64,000 nucleotides of DNA. Source: Malassezia japonica. Taxonomy: Eukaryota; Basidiomycota; Malasseziomycetes; Malasseziales; Malasseziaceae. Position 1 is the stretch's first letter. Every line of letters starts with the position of its first letter. A program made the position numbers and the translations under genes. This document shows, one piece after another, positions 30,423 through 39,745 of the stretch. The notes beneath the pieces were generated by a model, which was not told where the DNA came from, made no database searches, and saw only the letters and a list, made by a program, of their open reading frames with translations. The stretch lies in NCBI RefSeq assembly GCF_029542785.1, contig NC_083371.1, positions 1,302,001 to 1,366,000 on the forward strand, given 5' to 3'.

Positions 30423-32021
30423 TTAGATCTTGGCGAGCGAGCTGCTGTTGTCAAGGTGGGCAGAGAGGTCCGAGGTAAGGAACTCGCTGGGCTTCTTGGC
30501 GCGCACCTGCTGGGACAGGTAGCGGCGCGAGAGATCCACAGCCTTGGCGTCGAGCTTGAGCTTGGAAGCCTCGTCCTTCAGGAGGTCGTCAATGTACTGG
30601 GGAGTGACCTTCTTGCCGTCCACAGTGCTGGCACCGTGGTAGACCCACTGCCAGAGCGAGATACGCGAGATCTCAGCAGTAGCAGCGTCCTCCATGAGGT
30701 AGTTGATCGGGACACAGCCAAGACCCTGAACCCAGTTGGCGCAGTAGGCGAGGAGGGCCTGCACGTTGGCGCGAGCACCCTTCTCGGTGATCTTGCCCGC
30801 GACGTTGGGGTTGAGAAGGTCGAGGGCAGTCACGTTCACCTCGGGGCGGCGGACATAGTATTGGTTAGGACCAAGCATGTGCTTGTTGAACACCTCAAGG
30901 GCGATCTTGACCAGCGCGGGGTGGGCAACCCACGTACCGTCGTGGCCGGCCTTGACCTCGCGGAGTTTGTCGGCACGGACCTTCTCCATAACGGCATCGT
31001 TGGCCTTCTGGTCGTCCTTGATGGGGATCTGGGCGGCCATACCACCGATAGCAGCCACACCACGCTTGTGGCAGGTCTGGATGAGGAGGTTCACGTAGGC
31101 CTGCATGAAGGGAGCAGTCATGGTAACGTCACCACGGTCGGGCAGCACAGCACTCTGGTTGTAGCGCTGGCGCTTGATGAACGAGAAAATGTAGTCCCAG
31201 CGACCGCAGTTGAGACCCGACGAGTGCTCACGGAGCTCGTAGATGATCTCCTCCATCTCAAAGGCAGCAGTGATGGTCTCGATCAGCACGGTACCACGGA
31301 TGGTGCCGCGGGGGATGCCGATGTAGTCCTGCGACAGGTTGAAGATGTCGTTCCAGAGACGGGCCTCAAGGTGCGACTCCATCTTAGGGAGGTAGAAGTA
31401 CGGACCGAAGCCGTTGGCCACAAGCTGCTTGGCGTTGTGGAAGAAGTAGAGACCGAAGTCGAAGATACCACCAGAGATGGGCTGGCCGTCAACGAGGAAG
31501 AAGTCCTCGTTCAGGTGCCAGCCACGGGGGCGGACAATGAGAGTAGCAAGCTGATCAGCGGGCTTCAGCTTGTACTCCTTGCCGTTCGACTGCTTGAAGT
31601 CGACGGTGCGGTTGATGGCCGCGTTCAGGTTAACCTGACCGTTGAGGTTGTTGGCCCAGGTAGGCGAGTTCGAGTCCTCGAAGTCGGCCATGTAGGTGTA
31701 GGCACCCGAGTTCAGGGCGTTGATGACCATCTTGCGGTCAACGGGGCCGGTGATCTCAACGCGACGGTCGCGGAGACCAGGGGCGGGCTTGGCACCAACC
31801 CATGAGGGGTCCTCGCGGATATCGCGGGTATGGGGCAGGAAGTCCAGAGTCTTGCCGCCGTCCAGCTCGACCTGGCGGGCCTCACGGGCCTTCAGGCGCT
31901 CCTGGCGGGTACCCTCGAAGTTGCGGTGCAGCACAGCCAAGAACTTGATGGCCTCAGGGGTGAGGATCTTGGCGTGGTCACCAAGCACAGGGGCGAGAAT
32001 ACGAACACCTTCAACAGACAT
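30423..32021 (-). CDS. MLS1: Malate synthase (glyoxylate cycle)
   Basis: This single-exon gene encodes 532 residues that condense acetyl-CoA and glyoxylate to malate, letting the cell grow on C2 units from fatty acids. Signature segments are intact: [42 protein letters not shown] and [15 protein letters not shown]. The ATG at 32021 ([11 protein letters not shown]) is preferred, since the frame upstream starts only with TTG. The C-terminus is SSLAKI; AKI is a variant type-1 peroxisomal signal known to work in Candida tropicalis. Codon bias is strong, indicating high expression. The promoter carries a TATA box and a striking inverted repeat. Confidence 0.97.
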   Translation of the reverse strand: MSVEGVRILAPVLGDHAKILTPEAIKFLAVLHRNFEGTRQERLKAREARQVELDGGKTLDFLPHTRDIREDPSWVGAKPAPGLRDRRVEITGPVDRKMVINALNSGAYTYMADFEDSNSPTWANNLNGQVNLNAAINRTVDFKQSNGKEYKLKPADQLATLIVRPRGWHLNEDFFLVDGQPISGGIFDFGLYFFHNAKQLVANGFGPYFYLPKMESHLEARLWNDIFNLSQDYIGIPRGTIRGTVLIETITAAFEMEEIIYELREHSSGLNCGRWDYIFSFIKRQRYNQSAVLPDRGDVTMTAPFMQAYVNLLIQTCHKRGVAAIGGMAAQIPIKDDQKANDAVMEKVRADKLREVKAGHDGTWVAHPALVKIALEVFNKHMLGPNQYYVRRPEVNVTALDLLNPNVAGKITEKGARANVQALLAYCANWVQGLGCVPINYLMEDAATAEISRISLWQWVYHGASTVDGKKVTPQYIDDLLKDEASKLKLDAKAVDLSRRYLSQQVRAKKPSEFLTSDLSAHLDNSSSLAKI

Positions 32022-32067
32022 GATTTCAGATGTGTGGGTAAGAAGCAAGCGTCGTTGCCCGATTCCC

Positions 32068-32075
32068 TTATATCC
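32068..32075 (-). promoter_or_regulatory. MLS1 TATA box
   Basis: On the minus strand the sequence reads ATATAAGG, about 47-54 nt before the malate synthase ATG. Confidence 0.55.
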
Positions 32076-32082
32076 TCCCGCT

Positions 32083-32109
32083 CGAGCCGGGCGGATTGCT
32101 GCCGGCTCG
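32083..32109. promoter_or_regulatory. Inverted repeat containing CGG-N11-CCG upstream of MLS1
   Basis: Perfect 8-bp arms CGAGCCGG and CCGGCTCG are separated by 11 nt, so the core is CGG-N11-CCG. This spacing is the type bound by Zn2Cys6 binuclear cluster dimers such as Gal4. It sits just upstream of the MLS1 TATA box, a sensible place for a carbon-source activator. The factor is unknown. Confidence 0.5.
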
Positions 32110-32707
32110 GACGGCCCCGCGACCCCCGCAGTCTGTGCGCTTCATACGGGGCCACCTTCGCGAGCTGCACGGTAAATCTGTCCAATCATATTGCATAGTT
32201 TGCACGAAGCTCCGGCAAGACCCACCGATGTCTAAGCCGGGTATAATTATTACGTCATGTTTAAAAAACCACGTGTATTTAGTCAGATGTCTGGCCAGGG
32301 GCTGAGCGCGGCCTCATGTCCCACCTTGCGCAGTTCGCGCCGAGTCTATTCACTCGCGGGCCGATGGCCCGATCTGCAAGGTAAGTAAATCGGGGGGCGC
32401 ACGTTTTCGATTGCTACATCCGGATTCATTATTACGGAAGATTTGACAGGCACATTGGTTGCCTTATGCAGCTGCGCGCATCTTCTGAGTTCCCTCCGTC
32501 GATGGGTGGCATCGAACACGTCCTGCTCAATTTTTAACTAGCTCTGGCATACTTCTCCTACCTACGGACACTATACTATCATCGACTACGCCAAGTACAC
32601 TGGGCTTATCAGCTAGCTGATTAGCGTATCTACAGATTATCTGGGCACCTCCCAAGGCCATAATCGAGTGAAATTTCTTCGCTTTGTTGTGTGCTTATTC
32701 GGTCAAG

Positions 32708-33802
32708 ATGCCACTTAGTGCAGAGTCATCGGTGCGATCGCCAACGAAACGGTGGTCGTCCATTCTCTCACAGCCTTCCATCTTCAGGAAATCATCGGCC
32801 GATCACATTCATCGCTACTCGACCATCGAGTCGGCCGGGCCAACATCCCCCGATGTTAAGCGCCTTTTCCGGACGAGGCGTTCCGTGTCAGCGGGCGATG
32901 CGGCTTTTGATGATCCATGGGAAATGCGCTCCGCCTCTTGCTGCGAGTTTGACCGGTTACGGAACAACTTGGGCTTGGACGATGCTGATTCTCTGGACAA
33001 CATCTTCCAGCGTTTCTTTGAGATCTACTCTACAACCGACTTGCAGGACGAGCGGGACACGAGCTCTGATTCCGAGACGCTCTCTTCTTCAGAACCACAC
33101 TCTTCGGACAGTGATCCATTTCTTGCCGCGGAAGCAGGACAGGCGCCTGCTGCTGCAATCCCCTACGATCTGACACCAAGGGTTCTTCCCAGCCCACCTG
33201 TTATTTCGAGCATTCCTCCGCCAAAGCCCGCACGGTCTAACCGCCGGCCAACAGTGAACCGATTGTCTACGATTCTCACACCTCTTACCGAGCATCCTAG
33301 CTTGGAGCACTCCGAATCTCACCACAGTGGTCATGGCCGCGACTCTCCTGCTGATTCAGAGAACCGGATAGATACGCCACCACTGGATCCTAGCCAATCG
33401 GCGTTGTCCTATCTACTATCGAACCACAGTGGCAGTGTCGAATACCATGGATTGAGCCTGACCCCGACACATTCCCTCAAAGGTGAGATCGGACACGGCA
33501 TGTCCCGGTCATCGACTATGTCTTCTCTTCCTACAAGTTCTCCTTTGGGTTGGAGCACATTGGGTCCTCCGGCATTGCCGTACTCTGGCGTTTCAAGCGC
33601 AGAGAGCAGCCCTCTTTCCCGGAAGGAACAAATTCTTCCATCCCCCGCCGACTATTTACAAGAGGTTACCAAGTCCACCACATACTCGCCAGATGCTGTA
33701 CCTGGTCTGAAAGATTCGCCTTATCACCCTGCAGTGATGATTGCTCCGATTGGGAAGTCGCCCCGCCACTCTGATCTCCCCATGTTCACCAATGCTTACT
33801 GA
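32708..33802 (+). CDS. Serine/proline-rich hypothetical protein, 364 aa
   Basis: The ATG at 32708 opens a 364-residue ORF that I do not recognise. The frame extends upstream only to a TTG. The N-terminus is basic and Ser-rich (SPTKRWSSILSQPSIFRKSS). It is followed by one segment with helical character (CCEFDRLRNNLGLDDADSL, then DNIFQRFFEIYSTTDL) and long Ser/Pro-rich disorder. Possible SH3-type ligand PPPKPARSNRRP and many SP sites suggest a phosphorylated scaffold or signalling protein. No membrane helix or signal peptide is present. Introns were not needed to explain it. Confidence 0.6.
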   Translation: MPLSAESSVRSPTKRWSSILSQPSIFRKSSADHIHRYSTIESAGPTSPDVKRLFRTRRSVSAGDAAFDDPWEMRSASCCEFDRLRNNLGLDDADSLDNIFQRFFEIYSTTDLQDERDTSSDSETLSSSEPHSSDSDPFLAAEAGQAPAAAIPYDLTPRVLPSPPVISSIPPPKPARSNRRPTVNRLSTILTPLTEHPSLEHSESHHSGHGRDSPADSENRIDTPPLDPSQSALSYLLSNHSGSVEYHGLSLTPTHSLKGEIGHGMSRSSTMSSLPTSSPLGWSTLGPPALPYSGVSSAESSPLSRKEQILPSPADYLQEVTKSTTYSPDAVPGLKDSPYHPAVMIAPIGKSPRHSDLPMFTNAY

Positions 33803-34340
33803 TGTATCGTAACCAAACCAGCCTATGTCGGCGCAATAATTTGGACAAGACACCCTGTTGGCTGCTGCATCCTTGGTTTAGCGCCACGCGTCTCCCAGTA
33901 CATCTTGTGGCTGCTTTCCCTTGATGCATTCGGTTCACGAATTACGCATTGCCACTCCACTACGTTGCAACTGTCCAATCATGTATAATAATTAGGGGCT
34001 TAGATTTATACGGTACCGATTCCCAGCGCCACGAAATCGGGCAGCACTGCACCGCAGTTATGACTAATTGATTGTCAGCGCATAGTTGAAGAGCACTAAG
34101 CAGGTCCCTGATGGGCGAGCCAGACGCGGTCACAGGCCTACCGACTGTTTTAGCAGCACGTCGCAAGACGCTTGCTGCCGTTGCAAGGGGCGGAGTTTTA
34201 TCAACTCAACGCTTCTTAGATTACCACCTCACAATACGTCTTTGTTTTCTTCCTGAAAACTAGACTTTTGAAGAGATTGGTGTCGATAACCTTGGTTTTG
34301 CGGTCTCGAGGCATTTGGTGCGAAACCCACCCCAATCACG
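33803..34340. other. Intergenic region before the SAPS-family gene
   Basis: About 540 bp without a gene I can support. It shows only short, uncharacteristic ORFs and no tRNA, repeat or recognisable operator. It presumably carries the SAPS promoter. Confidence 0.5.
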
Positions 34341-37300
34341 ATGTTTGTGCGTATTTTCCTACGATAAGATCAAAAAACTAACACAATATAGTGGCGATTT
34401 GGTGTTGCGCCGGTGTCTACTCTGACTACATTGCTGGAGAAGCCGGATATCACAACCGAAGATGTCCTGAACGAACCTGATCTCTTGCAGGAATGCAAGA
34501 CGAACAACCAGAAACTAATTGCATACATGCAACAGACGGAAGTTTTGCAGCGCCTTCTTGACTATGTTATTGGTGCTGTGGAAGTCGAAGGCGTTGCAGG
34601 CGATGACACCGAGGAGAAGGTGGGATTCAAGTACGTATTGATAAGAGATTTCCGAGCGAAACTAACCATCTTCACAGATATCCCTATCTGGCCTCGGAAG
34701 TGCTTAGCAGCGAGATTCCCGAGGTTTCCTTGGCCTTGTTCCAAAACGCGCAAAGCTTGCTGATGCCGTTCTGGGACAAGTTCCTGTCGACACAGCCTGA
34801 CTCATCCGGTCAGCCGGTGCCTTTGCACGCCCATCCACTGACTTCTGCCACTTACCACTCCCCTGAAGACGATGGGAGTGACTCGGATGCTAATGTAAAG
34901 ACCGACAAGAAGTCAAACCTCCGGAGCGCTGAAAAAGTCACCTACTCGGGACGCACGCACGGCCCTGGGCACACCGTACTCGCAGGGTACTGGGCCAAGG
35001 TGAACATGATGCTTCTTGAGAAGCACCCTCAGGAAATGATGATGTTTGTCAAGAGCATGCCTGCGGCCGTCGAGGGGCTCGTGGCTCAATTCGAGACGCC
35101 TGCTGTTGTGGACTTGCTCTTCCGTTTGATCCAATGTGAGGATTCGGTGCCTGATGCAGGCATTATTGAGTGGTTTGCTGAGAACGATCTTATTGCGCGC
35201 GTCGTGGCATTGCTCTCGCCGCATGTCTCTACGGAGCTGCATAAAGCTGCATCGGAGTTCTTGAAGGCGATTATCTCACTCTCTGCTCCATCGCCGTCTT
35301 CATTGAACCAGATTACCATCCAAGAATCCTTTGGTGGTCCTGGCGAGATGCTGATGGGCGCCGGTGGTGTGAACAACTTGCTTGTTCGTGAGCTGGCTAG
35401 CGAGGAGAATGTAACCAAGATGACCTGTTTTATGTTGGACTTCAAACCCACATTCAAGTCTTTCTCTGGCAGCTTCACAGAGGAGTCTTCTCGGAAACCT
35501 TCTCTGTCGATGCGCGGAATGAGGGATACTATGCAACCCCTGCGCGAAATTGGCTCTTCGGATGAGTCGGCTGTTGAAGAGGACGATGACGAGGATGAAG
35601 AAAACTGGCAACTTCACCTCAACCTCAAAAATCGGCGCATGTCCCTTGCCAACTCGGTGTCGGCTAGTGGCGGTGCCCACCGTGATTCTTCGGCCACGGT
35701 GCGCCCTACGGGCTTGCGCCGCGCCAGCTCGCTCAAGCAAGGACTCACGCAAACTGCAATCACCTCGGCCTTTATCAACTGTGCCAGTGTTTTCATCGAG
35801 CTGATTCGCAAAAACAACAGCGACTACTTTGAGCAGCACTTATTCCACACGTTGCGCAATTATCTCCTGCTGCGCCAGCAAGAGTTGTCCGGGCAACGTC
35901 ACCAGGAGCGCATGGCGCAAAAAGTTTCGGAGGATGGCCAAGAGAAGCCAGATTTGACTCTGGAAGATCTTCCCTTTGAGGATGACGACGACGCAGACGG
36001 CATGGAGGAGGCCATGGCTGAAGTCGCTGAAAAAATGGGCATTGTTCACCTTGGTCCCCTCCTGAAGACCCTCTCTGACCGGATACCCGATTTGCAGGAA
36101 ATGATGAAGAACCCCAAGCTCCCTGTCCCTTATGTTTCTACTACCTTGGGCCAGATCGAGCCACTGACTCATACGCGCTACTGCATTGCGGAGCTTTATG
36201 CGGAAATGCTGCATTGCTCCAACATGATCTTGCTGAACCGTGAACCCAACGTGGGTCCGCAGTACTCGCCGACTGGCTCTCTGCTGGGCGGCATCGAAGG
36301 CCTCCAGAAACTCGCACGCACGCTGCAAGGCGATGATGGTCCCCCGCTGCCTGAACCAGCTGACACGACGAGCCAGACCGACAAGCCTACATTGACAGTC
36401 CAAGACGAGGACCCCGAGGAAGAACCACACACGTCCGAACAACTCGACTCGGACAACAATGCTGGTCATACGCAAGGTCGCCTTTCTGTTCCCGGCACTC
36501 CAGGCGGCTCCCAGAGCGGCGATTCGTCCGAGTCCGAGGGAGAGAATGGGGATGGTGACGACGATAACGATGCGCACAGCATTGCCTCGGCCCTGTCGAG
36601 CATGTCGCTGGCTGACCTTACTGCACACTTCACGAGCAGGCCTCCGTCGGTGGACGACAACCAGATTGGCCAGACGGCTGGTGACTATCTTAAAAAGCAG
36701 TTGCTGGACTTCCAGGTGATTCCGACGCTGGTTGAGCTGTTCCTGAACCACCCTTGGAACAACTTTCTGCACAATGTTGTGTACGACATTCTGCAGCAAC
36801 TGTTTAATGGCGATATGGACACTGGAATCAACAAGCGGCTTACTATCTCGACCTTCACGCAGGCCGGTCTTATTGACGCGATCCTGGAAGGATCGCGTCG
36901 TAACCAAGAGTCGTCGAACCAGCTGCGCCATATCCGCCTGGGCTACATGGGTCACTTGAACTTGATTGCTGAGGAGGTGGTCAAGCTGTTGGAGAGGTAT
37001 CCTATGGATGTGGGCAGCAAGGTCGAGTCCTGTTTCCACCAGCCGGACTGGGACAGCTTTGTGAACGAAGAACTGCGTGTCTCTCGCGCCAAAGAGTCTA
37101 TGCCGCTCGCAGGTGGCCGCCCGACCGGCGGCGGCCAGGCGTGGGGCAATGAGAACGAGCCGGACGACTGGTATGCCGAGTCGGAAGGCAACAACACGTT
37201 TGCTCGTTACCTCTCCTCGCAAATGCGCAATGAGTCGACTGAAGATGACGAGGCAGAGGAGAGCGATATGCTTGCGCATATGAGCGAGCCAAGCGGCCTC

Positions 37301-37957
37301 GGCTCGTTTGTCGGCGATGAGCATGCCATGGAGGACAGTGAATGGGGTCCCTTTGCCGACTCCAACGCGCATTCGGCCTTTGACTTTATTTCCACAGGTG
37401 CTCTGGCGGGCCGTGAGGAGCAAGATGCTAAATCCGTGCAAGAGAACCTCACACCGGCTGACTGGGCTGCTGAGTTCCGTCGTGATGCTGTGAACGCCAT
37501 GCCGTCCGACACGGCTGTCGACAACGACTCGGATTCGGACTCTGCCGGCAGTGGCCTCAACCGTGAGGACAAGGACAGCACGTCTGGTACTGATTCGGAT
37601 GACAACGGCGGCGATGACTCGCCCTACGTCGACTTGCACAAGCCGGCATCGTTCCGTCAGCGCGCTCAGTCGTCCGAGGCACTCCCTGCTGCGCGCAACC
37701 CTGAAGTACAGGACGAGGCAAAGAATCAGGCGGAACATTGGCCTGCTGCCTCTGCTGCAAAACATGCGCGCACGTCGTCAAGCGGTGGTGAAGACAAGGC
37801 GCCTTCGATTGCCATGGAGCAGCTGCCAGACGATGTGGAGCAGACTAAAGACGGTCTCTTGCGCCGCAAACTTTCGGATGGTACTACAGTAACGGTTCCT
37901 TTGGACGACGCAGAACTGGCTCACACTGGATCTGCGCTCGACATCTCCGACGATTAA
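34341..37957 (+). CDS. SAPS-family SIT4/PP6 phosphatase-associated protein
   Basis: This regulatory subunit of SIT4/PP6-type phosphatase resembles yeast Sap155/185/190 and human PPP6R. Three exons (34341-34346, 34392-34630, 34678-37957; introns 45 and 47 nt) give 1174 residues. The first coding exon is only ATG TTT; splicing yields the family start MFWRFG, then LLEKPDITTEDVLNEPDLLQ. Helical repeat segments include KYPYLASEVLSSEI, GYWAKVNMMLLEKHP and HNVVYDILQQLFNGDMD, and LLERYPMDVGS closes the conserved region. Long acidic and Ser-rich linkers interrupt it near residues 370-400 and 640-700. The last 200 residues are acidic and disordered. Length is typical of fungal members. Confidence 0.93.
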
Positions 37958-38232
37958 CAGTGTACTATGTACAGATAGCATTACATAGGCACACACCCAA
38001 GCGGCCTCGCCCGTGTTCCCTGCTAATCTCCGCATGTCCGCATCCACCTCCACATTTTCGCGGCACCCGCGACGAGCCTCGGCCGGCGTCATGCGTCATA
38101 ATATCCGGCTTAGTCGGAGATTTCCGGGCAGGTCGATGGAAACTGGCTGATGGCAGTACCGTGCGTACCCCGCATAGCCGTTTGTAAAAAGGGCCACAAG
38201 CGAACTCCAGGCTTCTTACGAATCGTATTCCA

Positions 38233-39417
38233 ATGACGAACGCATTTATTGTCGGCTCCAAGCGCACTGCCTTTGGCGCCTTTGGTGGCAAACTGAGCCA
38301 GCTTAATGCTGCTCAGCTTGGTGGCTATGCTGCCAAGGCTGCCCTCGCGCAAATTAAGCCGAACACTCCGGTCGACTCGACCGTCTTCGGTTTGGTGACG
38401 CACTCGGACTCGACGGCACCCTACCTTTCTCGCCACGTCGGCCACTACGCTGGTGTCCCGATCACCACCCCAGCCCTTACCGTCAACCGTCTGTGTGGCA
38501 GTGGCTTCCAGGCCGTGATCAACGCCTGCCAGGAGATTAACAGTGGCGACTCCCAAGTCGTCCTCACTGGTGGTACCGAAAACATGAGCATGTCTCCCTA
38601 CACCCTGAGCGGCGTTCGTTTCGGCAACACTCGCTACGGTGTGGACCTCAAGCTCGTTGACAGCCTTGCTGTCTCGCTCGTCGACCAGGTTCCGGTCCCC
38701 ACCCCCATGGGTATCACCGCCGAGAACCTCGCTGAGAAGTACGGCATTACCCGTGAGCAGTGCGATGAGTACGCTCTCCAGTCCCAGACCCGCTGGGCTG
38801 AGGCCCAGAAGGCTGGTGCCTTCAAGGACGAGATTGTCCCGGTCGAGGTCAAGGTCAAGAAGGACACTGTCGTGTTCGACACGGACGAGCACGCCCGCCC
38901 CCAGACCACCATGCAATCGCTCGCTAAGCTTCCCCCGGTCTTCAAGAAGGACGGTACTGTGACTGCGGGTAACGCCTCCGGTATCTGCGATGGTGCTGCT
39001 GCCAACGTCGTTGCCAGCGAAGACGCTCTGTGGAAGCATGACCTTAAGCCTCTTGCCCGCATCGCCGGCTACGGTGTGACGGCCTGCGAACCCTCGATCA
39101 TGGGTATTGGCCCCGTCGCCGCCTCGAAGCTTGCTCTCGAGCGTGCTGGCCTGAAGATGTCCGACATGGACCTGATTGAGGTCAACGAGGCCTTCGCTGC
39201 CCAGTTCCTCGCTGTCCAGAAGGAGCTCGAGCTCCCCAACGACAAGACCAACGTCAACGGTGGTGCTATTGCCCTGGGTCACCCCCTGGGTGCCAGCGGT
39301 GCCCGCATCCTGTCCAACCTGACGTACAACCTGCACCGCCTTGACAAGAAGTACGCCCTTGGTGCCGCCTGCATTGGTGGTGGTCAGGGTATTGCTGTTG
39401 TCCTTGAGCGCGTGTAA
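38233..39417 (+). CDS. 3-ketoacyl-CoA thiolase, mitochondrial ACAA2 type
   Basis: This intronless 394-residue ORF encodes a type II thiolase. Its sequence follows animal ACAA2 (NRLCGSGFQAVINACQEI, YALQSQTRWAEAQKAGAF, HARPQTT, LPPVFKKDGTVTAGNASG, VNGGAIALGHPLGASGAR, CIGGGQGIAVV) more closely than Erg10 or peroxisomal Pot1/Fox3. The nucleophile is the Cys in LCGSGF, and His and Cys in GHPLG and CIGGG complete the active site. It lacks PTS1. Its N-terminus (MTNAFIVGSKRTAFGAFGGK) resembles the uncleaved signal of ACAA2, so mitochondrial beta-oxidation is likely. An acetoacetyl-CoA thiolase role cannot be excluded. Codon bias indicates high expression. Confidence 0.88.
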   Translation: MTNAFIVGSKRTAFGAFGGKLSQLNAAQLGGYAAKAALAQIKPNTPVDSTVFGLVTHSDSTAPYLSRHVGHYAGVPITTPALTVNRLCGSGFQAVINACQEINSGDSQVVLTGGTENMSMSPYTLSGVRFGNTRYGVDLKLVDSLAVSLVDQVPVPTPMGITAENLAEKYGITREQCDEYALQSQTRWAEAQKAGAFKDEIVPVEVKVKKDTVVFDTDEHARPQTTMQSLAKLPPVFKKDGTVTAGNASGICDGAAANVVASEDALWKHDLKPLARIAGYGVTACEPSIMGIGPVAASKLALERAGLKMSDMDLIEVNEAFAAQFLAVQKELELPNDKTNVNGGAIALGHPLGASGARILSNLTYNLHRLDKKYALGAACIGGGQGIAVVLERV

Positions 39418-39591
39418 TTGTCTTGAACAAACTCGTACATTACGCAGTGCAACATATTTGATGACATAGTGCGACCTTGATATACGAGTATGATCAGCTT
39501 TACCAGTGGATCTTTCAGCGTTCAGCGTTGCGGCTATCTGATAACAGATGAGACTTCAAATAACATAAAGGGATCCGACAGAGTGTGTGTT

Positions 39592-39695
39592 GACTTTATA
39601 ACTCAGTTGGTTAGAGTACCACGTTAACAATCGTTAACAAATCGTGGAAACGGATAATACCGTGGAAGTCCCCGGTTCGAGCCCGGGTAAAGTCA
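39592..39695 (+). tRNA. tRNA-Val (anticodon AAC) with 30-nt intron
   Basis: The acceptor GACTTTA pairs with TAAAGTC (discriminator A at 39695). The D arm is ACTC/GAGT, the anticodon stem CCACG/CGTGG and the T arm CCCGG-TTCGAGC-CCGGG. The spliced loop reads TTAACAC, identical to the yeast tRNA-Val(AAC) loop. The intron is 39630-39659, one base after the anticodon. It contains GTTAAC, which can pair with the anticodon region as expected for tRNA endonuclease recognition. TTTTTT follows at 39698, a Pol III terminator. Confidence 0.9.
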
Positions 39696-39697
39696 CA

Positions 39698-39703
39698 TTT
39701 TTT
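39698..39703 (+). terminator. Pol III oligo-T terminator
   Basis: Six T residues begin two bases after the tRNA-Val 3' end. Confidence 0.75.
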
Positions 39704-39745
39704 GAAAAATCATTTACTGAGTCAACACTTAGTTTCGTACAAGTA

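Larger units (their letters stand above)
32022..32707. promoter_or_regulatory. Divergent region between MLS1 and a serine-rich orphan
   Basis: The 686-bp gap contains no convincing gene. Nearest MLS1 it holds a TATA element and an 8-bp-armed inverted repeat (listed separately). A CACGTG E-box core lies near 32270. The half towards 32708 is AT-richer and unremarkable. Confidence 0.5.

Noticed and set aside
30456..31805. 449-residue plus-strand ORF opposite malate synthase
   Set aside because: Shadow of a strongly biased gene; repetitive Val/Leu/Glu-rich translation with no motif.
38077..38082. CCTCGG FarA/FarB-type fatty-acid response core before the thiolase
   Set aside because: A single GC-rich hexamer is expected by chance, and Far factors are not established in this lineage.
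38110..39336. 408-residue minus-strand ORF opposite the thiolase
   Set aside because: Antisense shadow of the thiolase codon bias.
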